40,392 nucleotides of DNA. It comes from Candidatus Omnitrophota bacterium. Lineage in GTDB: Bacteria > Omnitrophota > Gorgyraeia > Duberdicusellales > 4484-171. The position numbers were made by a program, and so were the translations under genes. Each line of letters starts with the position of its first letter. The stretch's first letter is position 1. The stretch lies in the NCBI GenBank assembly GCA_018826075.1, contig JAHKAJ010000008.1, positions 1-40,392 on the forward strand. The letters are read 5' to 3'. Below the pieces are notes generated by a model that searched no databases, was not told the DNA's origin, and worked only from the letters and a program-made list of their open reading frames with translations. Positions 1-8,618 of the stretch are shown here, piece by piece.

Positions 1-9
1 ATAATACAT
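1..9 (-). CDS. Start of a minus-strand gene that leaves the window (only ATG TAT TAT visible)
   Basis: Reverse complement reads AAGGAGG-TTCTC-ATG-TATTAT, a strong Shine-Dalgarno at good spacing to an ATG at position 9. Confidence 0.4.
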
Positions 10-124
10 GAGAACCTCCTTGTTTTGTGGCCCTAAGGCCGTTTGTGTATGAGCCTAACCCGTCCAGGATTATGCGCTCGATTTATTATGCACTGGCACA
101 AGGCTATGAGCAAGGGGGTGTTTT

Positions 125-218
125 CATACTATCAATCCAGCCGACCCTGCTTCGCCCTTAGTGTAGACCGCAAGCGCCCTGACGGGCTTCGCAGAGGCAG
201 TTGATTTTTGTGTTATAC
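125..218 (+). repeat. attC-like imperfect palindrome, left copy
   Basis: CATACTATCAATCCAGCCGACC...GGTCTA...TTGATTTTTGTGTTATAC; ends are inverted (ATCAA 131-135 / TTGAT 201-205), with an inner GCTTCGCCC/GGGCTTCGC pairing; ends in GTTATAC, close to GTTRRRY. Confidence 0.6.
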
Positions 219-229
219 AGAAGAAAAAT

Positions 230-613
230 ATGAATAAGGTTATAAATGTTTTTATAGTTGGTTTTGGAGGGTTTCTTGGCGCAATTTTTCGATATTTAGG
301 CGGCGGTATAATTCAAAGTATATCTAAAAATTATGAATTCCCTTACGGAACTCTCATAGTTAACCTCCTTGGTTGTTTCTTAATTGGTCTTTTGGGCGGT
401 TACTCAGATAATATGGATATGTTTTCTTCTAAAACACGTCTTTTTCTATTTATCGGCATACTTGGAGGATTTACAACTTTTTCTACATTTGGATACGAAA
501 CTATTATTCTATTGCGTGACAGGGCAATAGTTGGCGCTTTAATAAATATAAGCATGCATTTTATATTAGGATTGTTGTTTGTATATTTAGGATATTCACT
601 TTCAATGCGTTAA
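230..613 (+). CDS. crcB: Fluoride ion channel CrcB/FluC
   Basis: 127 aa with typical motifs GGFLGAIFRYLGGG, GTLIVNLLGCFLIG, GFTTFSTFGYE. Confidence 0.95.
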   Translation: MNKVINVFIVGFGGFLGAIFRYLGGGIIQSISKNYEFPYGTLIVNLLGCFLIGLLGGYSDNMDMFSSKTRLFLFIGILGGFTTFSTFGYETIILLRDRAIVGALINISMHFILGLLFVYLGYSLSMR

Positions 614-624
614 GGAGGGAATTT

Positions 625-966
625 ATGCTTCCAAAAGAAGGGCAATTATTACGAATATTTATAGGAGAAAGCGACCGTTATGAAAACATACCTCTTTATG
701 AATGGATTGTCCGCAAAGCTCGTTCCGACGGCATGGCAGGAGCTACTGTATTAAGAGGCTTGGAGGGCTTTGGCGCCGATAGCCGCATGCATACTGCAAA
801 AATATTACGTTTGTCACAAGATTTGCCTATTGTAATCGAGATAGTTGACACAAAAGCGAAAGTTCAGAATTTCATAGCATCGATTGATGAAATTATCGAA
901 GAAGGGCTCGCTACGATAGAAAATATACAAATAAGGTTTTATCGAAGTAGTAAAAAAACTGCATAG
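625..966 (+). CDS. DUF190 family protein
   Basis: 113 aa; LRIFIGESDRYENIPLYEWIVRKARSDGMAGATVLRGLEGFG is characteristic of DUF190, often adjacent to crcB. Confidence 0.9.
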   Translation: MLPKEGQLLRIFIGESDRYENIPLYEWIVRKARSDGMAGATVLRGLEGFGADSRMHTAKILRLSQDLPIVIEIVDTKAKVQNFIASIDEIIEEGLATIENIQIRFYRSSKKTA

Positions 967-1061
967 CAAATCAATCCAGCGGACCTTACTCCGCCGCCAA
1001 AGCGGCTCCGTCGGGCAGCTTTAATCCCGAACGAAGTGAGGGGTTGATTTTTGTGTTATGA
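962..1061 (+). repeat. attC-like imperfect palindrome, right copy
   Basis: CATAGCAAATCAATCCAGCGGACC...GGGGTTGATTTTTGTGTTATGA; reverse complement of the 3' end (CATAACACAAAAATCAACCCC) matches the 5' end; resembles the left copy at both ends; starts at the DUF190 stop codon. Confidence 0.6.
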
Positions 1062-1158
1062 AACAATATTTGTAATGCCACTACTTTAGTGCAGTTTCGC
1101 CTCTTGGAAGGGGGGTGCTAGGTTTCTTCAGCATCCCTGGACATCCGATTATTTTTTC

Positions 1159-1186
1159 TTGACAAGAACAAGATGGTATATAAAAT
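1159..1186 (+). promoter_or_regulatory. Sigma-70-like promoter for the nfn-gdhA unit
   Basis: TTGACA (1159-1164), 16 nt, TAAAAT (1181-1186). Confidence 0.6.
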
Positions 1187-1192
1187 AATATA

Positions 1193-1255
1193 GATTTCGT
1201 AAGGGACAAGGGCGTCCTTCTCGTAAAGAAGAAGGGCGCCCTTTCTCATTTTCAG
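1193..1255 (+). ncRNA. Leader RNA with AxxGxx hexaloop hairpin overlapping a terminator (ANTAR-target-like P2)
   Basis: Hairpin AGGGAC[AAGGGC]GTCCTT 1202-1219; mutually exclusive terminator AAGGGCGTCCTTCT / AGAAGAAGGGCGCCCTT 1208-1243. No convincing first hairpin found. Confidence 0.55.
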
Positions 1256-1269
1256 GCAGCTAAAAGAAT

Positions 1270-2115
1270 ATGAAAATAATTGAAAAAAGTATTTTAGTCG
1301 AGGCTTTGGGGGTAAAAATCAGCAAATTGGTGGTTAAAGCTGCGCTTATTGCCCAAAAAGCCGCACCCGGCCAATTTGTGGCAGTCATGGTCAGTGAAGT
1401 CGGGGAGCGGGTCCCTTTGACGGTGGTGGAGAAAGATCCAGGATCCGGCACTATCACTTTGATCGTTCAGGAGTTGGGTTTAACTACCCGTCTTTTGGGG
1501 CGGTTAAAAGCCGGCGATTCCCTGTATTCAATAGTCGGCCCCTTAGGCCATGCTACCGAGATAAAAAACTATTCCCAGGTGATCTTGGTCGGCGGCGGCG
1601 TGGGTATCGCTGAGATCTATCCGGTAGCCAAAGCGCTTAAAGCCGTTGGTAACCAGGTGACTACTATCCTGGGTTCAAGGACAAAGGACTTGTTGATCTT
1701 AGAGCAAGAGCTTAAAAAGGTATCGGATGCTTTTTATGTCACTACTGATGACGGTTCTTATGGCCGTAAAGGATTCGTCACTGACATTCTGAAAGAACTA
1801 TTAACGAAGTACGATGCACCAACGACGAAGTACGGTTTAATTTATGCTGTTGGGCCTTTACCGATGATGAAAAACGTTGCTTTAACCAGCCAAGAAGCAA
1901 GAATCAAGACTTTGGTTTCGCTTAATTCTTTGATGGTCGATGCTACTGGTATGTGCGGCTGCTGTCGGGTAGCTGTGGCCGGCAAAGTTAAATTCAGCTG
2001 TATTGATGGTCCGGAGTTTGATGCTCACCAAGTTGATTGGGATGAGTTGGCTAAGCGCAACCGGGTCTATGAGGAAAAAGAAAAGCATATTTGTAAACTT
2101 AATAAGTTATCATGA
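1270..2115 (+). CDS. nfnA: NfnA/SudB-like ferredoxin-NAD(P)+ reductase subunit (FAD/NAD-binding with C-terminal FeS Cys motif)
   Basis: 281 aa; GGGVGIAEIYPVAKALK, MVDATGMCGCCRVAVAGKVKFSCIDGPEFDAHQVDWDEL; overlaps the NfnB-like gene. Confidence 0.85.
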   Translation: MKIIEKSILVEALGVKISKLVVKAALIAQKAAPGQFVAVMVSEVGERVPLTVVEKDPGSGTITLIVQELGLTTRLLGRLKAGDSLYSIVGPLGHATEIKNYSQVILVGGGVGIAEIYPVAKALKAVGNQVTTILGSRTKDLLILEQELKKVSDAFYVTTDDGSYGRKGFVTDILKELLTKYDAPTTKYGLIYAVGPLPMMKNVALTSQEARIKTLVSLNSLMVDATGMCGCCRVAVAGKVKFSCIDGPEFDAHQVDWDELAKRNRVYEEKEKHICKLNKLS

Positions 2116-3536
2116 AAGAGGTAGTAAAAGTTAAAGAGCGAGCCGTTTCAGAGAGGGTAAATAATTTCCAGGAAGTGGTTTTAGGCTATAATGAAGAAGA
2201 TGCCCTTAAAGAAGCTTCCCGCTGCATTCAGTGTAAAAATCCAACCTGTATTGACGGTTGCCCGGTAGGGATAGACATAAAGAAGTTTATCTATCAGATC
2301 GCTCAAAAAGATTATTCAGGGGCTTATTTTACCATTCGGGAAAAAAATAATTTTCCTTCTATCTGCGGACGGGTTTGCCCGGCAGAATATCAGTGCCGTA
2401 AGGCTTGTGTGTTTACTAAAAAAAATGAGCCTTTTGCTTCCGAGAAAGCGATCAACATTCATTTTTTAGAGCGTTTCGTAGGAGATTATGGAGTAAAGCA
2501 CAATTTAGAAGCCCCGGTTAATAAGGATTCAAGATTTTCCGATTTTAGAATAGCAGTTGTCGGTTCAGGCCCGGCTGGTTTAGCCTGTGCCGGAGAGCTG
2601 GCCCGCTCAGGGATAAAAGTAGTAGTTTTTGAGGCCTTACACAAAACTGGAGGGGTGCTGCGTTACGGTATTCCGCCTTTCAGGTTGCCTCGGAATATTT
2701 TAGATTTTGAAATCGACTATTTAAAAAAACTCGGCGTTGAATTCCAGCTTAATTTTATTGCCGGAAGAGCCAAAAGTTTAAAAGAACTTTTTCAGGAAGG
2801 CTTTTCGGCGGTTTTTTTGGGTTTAGGGGCCGGAGTCCCTTCGTTTTTGAATATTTCCGGAGAGAATCTATGCAATGTTTATTCGGCTAATGAGTTTTTA
2901 ACCCGGGTCAATCTGATGAAGGCTTATAAATTTCCTGAATTTCATACCCCGGTGAACATCGGTAAAAGCATAATCGTTATCGGCGGAGGAAACACGGCCA
3001 TGGATGCAGCCAGAGTCGCTTTACGCCTGCAAAAAATGAATCGGATCGCCCCCAATACCAGTATTTTTTACCGGCGTACTGAAATCGAGATGCCGGCCAG
3101 GCGCCTGGAGATCCATCATGCTAAGGAAGAAGGGGTTAAATTCAAACTCTTAGTCCAACCAACCGCTTTTAGCGGGGACGATCAAGGGTGCGTTAAGAAT
3201 CTAGAATGTTTAAATTGCCAGCTTGGCGAACCTGACTCATCAGGCCGCAGGCGGCCGGTAGCGATTGTCGGTAGTCAATTCCAGAGTGATTGCGATGTGG
3301 CAGTCATTGCTGTGGGCTTAGGTGCCAATAAGGTTCTTACCAGCGTTACCCCGGAATTAGTGGTTGATAAGTGGGGAGACCTGGTGGTGAATAAGGAAAC
3401 TATGGAGACTTCTTTGAAAGGTGTTTATGCCGGAGGAGATATTGTCGGTGGGGAAGGAACGGTTATTGAAGCCATGGGAATGGCTAAGAAGGCTTCTCTG
3501 GCCATGGTCAAATATCTTTCCGGATTACCAGGTTAG
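2112..3536 (+). CDS. nfnB: NfnB / homotetrameric GltA-type NADPH oxidoreductase
   Basis: 474 aa; N-terminal Cys clusters CIQCKNPTCIDGCPVGIDIKKFI, two dinucleotide-binding motifs (VVGSGPAGLACA, VIGGGNTAMDAAR). Confidence 0.88.
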   Translation: MKEVVKVKERAVSERVNNFQEVVLGYNEEDALKEASRCIQCKNPTCIDGCPVGIDIKKFIYQIAQKDYSGAYFTIREKNNFPSICGRVCPAEYQCRKACVFTKKNEPFASEKAINIHFLERFVGDYGVKHNLEAPVNKDSRFSDFRIAVVGSGPAGLACAGELARSGIKVVVFEALHKTGGVLRYGIPPFRLPRNILDFEIDYLKKLGVEFQLNFIAGRAKSLKELFQEGFSAVFLGLGAGVPSFLNISGENLCNVYSANEFLTRVNLMKAYKFPEFHTPVNIGKSIIVIGGGNTAMDAARVALRLQKMNRIAPNTSIFYRRTEIEMPARRLEIHHAKEEGVKFKLLVQPTAFSGDDQGCVKNLECLNCQLGEPDSSGRRRPVAIVGSQFQSDCDVAVIAVGLGANKVLTSVTPELVVDKWGDLVVNKETMETSLKGVYAGGDIVGGEGTVIEAMGMAKKASLAMVKYLSGLPG

Positions 3537-4886
<1,350 letters not shown>

Positions 4887-4892
4887 GCATCC

Positions 4893-4921
4893 TTGACATT
4901 TATTTGCCAATATGGTATATT
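4893..4921 (+). promoter_or_regulatory. Strong sigma-70 promoter
   Basis: TTGACA (4893-4898), 17 nt, extended -10 TGG-TATATT (4916-4921). Confidence 0.8.
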
Positions 4922-4925
4922 TAAC

Positions 4926-5000
4926 TTGATTTCAGGCACAAAGTCTGTACCTGAACAAGAGAGCAAAGAGGCGTTCGAAAAGAACGCCTCTTTGTTTTTT
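4926..5000 (+). ncRNA. Leader RNA with two AxxG-loop hairpins plus terminator (ANTAR-target-like)
   Basis: P1 TTCAGGCAC[AAAGTCT]GTACCTGAA 4931-4955; P2 GAGAGC[AAAGAG]GCGTTC 4959-4976; terminator AAAGAGGCGTTC-gaaaa-GAACGCCTCTTT-GTTTTTT 4965-5000. Confidence 0.6.
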
Positions 5001-5045
5001 AGACAGTTTTTAGGTGTTTAACACCTTAAATAATGTTTAAAACAA

Positions 5046-5096
5046 AACAAAGACGTTCCTTAAGCTTTAAGCGGCAGAGGAACATTTTTTTATTTT
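5046..5096 (+). terminator. Second intrinsic terminator in the same leader, with an AAAGAC-loop mini-hairpin at its 5' arm
   Basis: AAC[AAAGAC]GTT 5046-5057; GTTCCT...AGGAAC 5055-5083 then TTTTTTTATTTTT. Confidence 0.5.
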
Positions 5097-5156
5097 TGGA
5101 CACCTTAATTTATCTATTTAGTGAAATCCCGATTACTATCGGGATAGGAGTCGGAT

Positions 5157-5669
5157 ATGGATTTTAGGGTATTAATCGAGAGAATAACCCCGGCACTTAA
5201 AGCCGTAGCCCGTCGGCATCTGCTTTATGGTTTTTACAGCCAGGATGACCTCTATCAGGAGATGTGTCTTTACCTATGGCAAAATTATGCCAACGGCCTT
5301 CCCATAGGTATTAATGAAGCTTATATAATTAAGGGTTGTGAATTTCATATCCAAAATTTTTTAAGGAAAGGAAGGCCTAAAGCATCGATTTCAAGCCTTG
5401 ACCAATTGATTTCTCCTGGTGGCTTGAGCCTGGCTGATATCCTTGAAGATAAAAAAGCCAATTTCCGTCCGGGGGTAGAGGAACGCCTTACGGTTGATGA
5501 TATCAAAAATATCGGCTTAAGCGATAAAGAAGAGCTAGTGCTTAGTTTTTTACTCAAAGGCTATACTGTGCGTGAAATAGCTAAAGAAATGGGTATTTCA
5601 CACGTGATGGTTCTTAAATATAAAAAAAGTATTGTTAAAAAATGGCAGAAAAGCGGTTACCAAAGATAG
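5157..5669 (+). CDS. Small sigma-70 family (ECF-like) RNA polymerase sigma factor
   Basis: 170 aa; region-2-like YSQDDLYQEMCLYLWQNY and region-4 HTH VLSFLLKGYTVREIAKEMGISHVMVLKYKKSIVKKW. Confidence 0.75.
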   Translation: MDFRVLIERITPALKAVARRHLLYGFYSQDDLYQEMCLYLWQNYANGLPIGINEAYIIKGCEFHIQNFLRKGRPKASISSLDQLISPGGLSLADILEDKKANFRPGVEERLTVDDIKNIGLSDKEELVLSFLLKGYTVREIAKEMGISHVMVLKYKKSIVKKWQKSGYQR

Positions 5670-5687
5670 GTAAAATTTACTTAATAT
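5655..5687 (+). promoter_or_regulatory. Putative promoter GGTTACCAA-N17-TTAATAT
   Basis: Same string and spacing as at 10223-10255 before glnA. Confidence 0.5.
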
Positions 5688-5693
5688 GATGTA

Positions 5694-5757
5694 GGGTTAG
5701 AAAACACAAAGATGTGTTTGGCAAAGGCGCTAAAGATTAAGGCGCTTTTTTTATTTT
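5694..5757 (+). ncRNA. Leader RNA with two AxxGxx hexaloop hairpins plus terminator (ANTAR-target-like)
   Basis: P1 AAACAC[AAAGAT]GTGTTT 5702-5719; P2 (TTT)GGC[AAAGGC]GCT(AAA) 5717-5734; terminator AAAGGCGCT/GGCGCTTTT 5723-5757. Confidence 0.65.
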
Positions 5758-5789
5758 TAGAGGTTTTGGATTTAAAGAGAGGTTCTACG

Positions 5790-6581
5790 ATGAATAGATT
5801 TTTAGCTGGTATTTTGATGGTGTTAGCAATGTTTTTTGGCGGAGCTGATGTTCAGGGAGCCAACATCGGTTCTCAAGAAGTCTTAGTTACTTTAAGTGAT
5901 AGTTATGTTTCCCGCTATATCTGGCGGGGCCAAGATTTATATGCGGATAATGACGGAGCTCATCAATTAAGCATTGACGTAGCTTTCCCTAAGTTTTTAT
6001 ACGGTACAGATCTTTCATTTAACCTTTGGGGATCTTTTCCCTTAAACAGCGGCCACGAAGATGGCGAAGAGCTTGATTATGCTGTAGCTTTTGCCCGTGA
6101 TCTACTTGATGAGCAGTTTAATCTTTCGGCTGGCTTTACCTACTTTGATTACCCTAATACCTCTAGCACCGCTGACGTTGCTGAGCCTTGGTTTTCTATT
6201 GTATTGAATAAGATACCTTTTCTGCCTATTGATATATCGGCTACTGTTTTTGCCGGATATGATTTTGCCGCTAAAGCCGGCGGTCCTGATGAAGGCTGGT
6301 ATTATTCCTGGAGTTTTGCCACTGATATTGTTTTGGCTGATCTACCGTTTACTCAGAAAGACCAGGTTTTAAGTCTGGGGTTTACTAACTGGGGTAATGA
6401 TGGGGTGGCGGATTTAAAGCCTTCAAAATTGTACGCGACCGATATTTTTCTTTCAACTTCTTATCAGTATAAGGGGTTTACTTTTACTCCGGCTTTAAAC
6501 TATACTCTTGGGCATAACGAAAGCATAAACAGCGGCAACGATGAATTTTGGACATCGTTTCAGGTTGCCTATTCGTTTTAA
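5790..6581 (+). CDS. TIGR02001-type (TorF-like) outer-membrane protein
   Basis: Signal peptide; SDSYVSRYIWRGQDLYADN and C-terminal aromatic beta-strand (FQVAYSF); ATG at 5790 with RBS preferred over the 5712 ORF start. Confidence 0.75.
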   Translation: MNRFLAGILMVLAMFFGGADVQGANIGSQEVLVTLSDSYVSRYIWRGQDLYADNDGAHQLSIDVAFPKFLYGTDLSFNLWGSFPLNSGHEDGEELDYAVAFARDLLDEQFNLSAGFTYFDYPNTSSTADVAEPWFSIVLNKIPFLPIDISATVFAGYDFAAKAGGPDEGWYYSWSFATDIVLADLPFTQKDQVLSLGFTNWGNDGVADLKPSKLYATDIFLSTSYQYKGFTFTPALNYTLGHNESINSGNDEFWTSFQVAYSF

Positions 6582-6592
6582 GGAGGTCGATT

Positions 6593-7918
6593 ATGTTAGT
6601 AAAATTAAGCTTAGGTATATTTTTGATATTTTTCAGCTTTATTCCTTCGGCTTTTTCTCAGTCGGTTGATCTAAGCTCAATGGTAATCGGCCTGGATACG
6701 CTTTGGGTTTTAGTCACTGCTTTTTTAGTATTTTTCATGCAGGCTGGTTTTGGCATGGTTGAGGCTGGTTTTATCCGGGCAAAAAATACTTGCAATATAC
6801 TGACTAAGAATTTTTTAGATTTTTGCATGGCTTCTTTGGGATTTTTTATTTTTGGCTATGCGATTATGTTTGGTTCCGGCAATGGTTTCCTAGGTTTGAA
6901 AGGTTGGTTTTTATCCGGCGCTGAATCAGGGGCCGGTGTTCCGCTTTATGCTTTTTGGTTGTTTCAGGCTGCTTTTTGCGGAGCAGCAGCAACTATCGTG
7001 GCTGGCGGCATGGCTGAACGGATGAAATTTCCGGCGTATCTTGCCTATTCTTTTATTATATCGGCTTTTATCTACCCGATTGTCGGTCACTGGATCTGGG
7101 GCGGTGGCTGGCTGAGTAAATTAGGTTTTGCTGATTTTGCCGGTTCAACTGTAGTCCACGCTGTGGGTGGTTTTGCCGCTCTAGTCGGAACTATTATTTT
7201 AAAGCCAAGGCTGGGTAAATATAATCCTGATGGCTCAACTAATGTTATTGCCGGCCATAATATACCGCTTGCTTCCTTAGGGGTATTTATTCTTTGGTTT
7301 GGTTGGTTTGGTTTTAATCCCGGTTCGACTTTAAGCGTCGGTGACGGGAATTTGATAGCTAGAGTAGCTATAAACACCAATCTTGCTGCGGCTGCTGGTG
7401 GAATTTTGGCCATGCTTACAGTTTGGAAAATGTTTGGTAAGCCCGACCTTTCCATGGCTATGAATGGAGCCTTAGCCGGGTTGGTAGCCATAACTGCACC
7501 TTGTGCTTTTGTCGAACCTTGGGCAGCTATTGTTATTGGTGCAATTGGCGGTATCTTGGTCATCCTTGGCGTTCTTCTGCTGGATAAGTTTCATATTGAT
7601 GATCCGGTAGGCGCAGTGCCAGTGCATGGTTTAAACGGCATCTGGGGAACTTTAGCTATTGGTTTATTTGGCCAGAAGAGCTTAGGTTTAGCTAATAATG
7701 GTTTATTTTATGGGGGTAATTTTACCCAACTAGCGATTCAGGCTTTGGGGGTATTTTCAGCAATTGCTTTTGTGTTGATTGCCATGGGAATGGTGTTTAA
7801 GCTTATTGATTTAACTATCGGTTTACGCGTTTCGCGCGAAGAAGAACTTAAAGGCCTTGACATTGGCGAACACGGTATGGAGTCATATTCAGGGTTTCAA
7901 ATATTTACTAACCAATAA
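6593..7918 (+). CDS. amtB: Ammonium transporter 1
   Basis: AAATIVAGGMAERMKF, VVHAVGGFAALVG, VPVHGLNGIWG (twin His); RBS AAGGAGG before ATG 6593. Confidence 0.96.
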   Translation: MLVKLSLGIFLIFFSFIPSAFSQSVDLSSMVIGLDTLWVLVTAFLVFFMQAGFGMVEAGFIRAKNTCNILTKNFLDFCMASLGFFIFGYAIMFGSGNGFLGLKGWFLSGAESGAGVPLYAFWLFQAAFCGAAATIVAGGMAERMKFPAYLAYSFIISAFIYPIVGHWIWGGGWLSKLGFADFAGSTVVHAVGGFAALVGTIILKPRLGKYNPDGSTNVIAGHNIPLASLGVFILWFGWFGFNPGSTLSVGDGNLIARVAINTNLAAAAGGILAMLTVWKMFGKPDLSMAMNGALAGLVAITAPCAFVEPWAAIVIGAIGGILVILGVLLLDKFHIDDPVGAVPVHGLNGIWGTLAIGLFGQKSLGLANNGLFYGGNFTQLAIQALGVFSAIAFVLIAMGMVFKLIDLTIGLRVSREEELKGLDIGEHGMESYSGFQIFTNQ

Positions 7919-7954
7919 ATACGATGATCGCCTCTAGAGAAACAGGAGGAAACC

Positions 7955-8296
7955 ATGAAGTTAATCATTGCTCTTATTCAACCGCATAAACTGACTGATG
8001 TTAAACAGGCCCTTTTTGAGGCCGAAGTCCATAAAATGACTGTGACTAATGCTTTGGGGGCTGGACAGCAAAAAGGTTATACTGAAACTTATCGGGGAGT
8101 CATCCATGAAATAAATCTTCTTAAAAAGGTGCGCCTGGAGATCGCGGTCAACGATAACTTTGTCCAGCCGACCATAGATGCGATCATCCAGGGAGCGCGT
8201 ACCGGCAATATCGGTGACGGTAAGATATTTGTCCTTGATTTACCGGAGTGTATCCGTATCCGGACCGGGGAAAAAGGCAGCCAGGCCATAGGTTAG
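7955..8296 (+). CDS. glnK: PII nitrogen regulatory protein 1 (His at the Tyr51 position)
   Basis: 113 aa [45 protein letters not shown]. Confidence 0.95.
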   Translation: MKLIIALIQPHKLTDVKQALFEAEVHKMTVTNALGAGQQKGYTETYRGVIHEINLLKKVRLEIAVNDNFVQPTIDAIIQGARTGNIGDGKIFVLDLPECIRIRTGEKGSQAIG

Positions 8297-8318
8297 GATT
8301 ACCCTAAAAGAGAAGGTC

Positions 8319-8495
8319 ATGGAAGACAAAGAGTTGATTAAAAAACTGCCTGCTTTTAAAAAAGGAAGAAATTTTACCTTCTACGAACTTTCGAAAATGT
8401 TGGATGTTCAAATTCCAACTATCGAACGTTGGTTTAAGACCCAACGGATTAATAGGGTATACGCGCAGATGATCCGCGAACGGCTTAGTATCTAA
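8319..8495 (+). CDS. Small HTH-like protein, 58 aa
   Basis: MEDKELIKKLPAFKKGRNFTFYELSKMLDVQIPTIERWFKTQRINRVYAQMIRERLSI*; AGAAGG RBS; below the length cutoff of the supplied ORF track. Confidence 0.65.
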   Translation: MEDKELIKKLPAFKKGRNFTFYELSKMLDVQIPTIERWFKTQRINRVYAQMIRERLSI

Positions 8496-8618
8496 TTTTT
8501 TTTTATCTATTTATGCTCAAGTGGTTATCCATCTGTTTAAATAATAGCCGAAAGTGCCGCAAGCACAAAGGGTGTTTAGGGGCAATGAGTGATAAGCCAA
8601 AAAGGAGGGGTAACGAAT

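Noticed and set aside
60-229. Fluoride riboswitch upstream of crcB
   Set aside because: No recognisable crcB-motif core was found; the space is occupied by the attC-like palindrome.
1804-1835. Direct repeat ACGAAGTACG inside nfnA
   Set aside because: Only 10 bp, two copies, in frame; likely chance or a minor local duplication.
4931-4955. Perfect ANTAR hexaloop in the first hairpin of the sigma-gene leader
   Set aside because: As drawn, the loop is 7 nt (AAAGTCT) with a C-A mismatch in the stem; reported as AxxG-like, not as a clean hexaloop.
8523-8548. Third copy of the GGTTACCAA promoter before amt2 (GGTTATCCA)
   Set aside because: No TWATAT-like -10 at the conserved 17 nt spacing; also a poor match to sigma-54 -24/-12.
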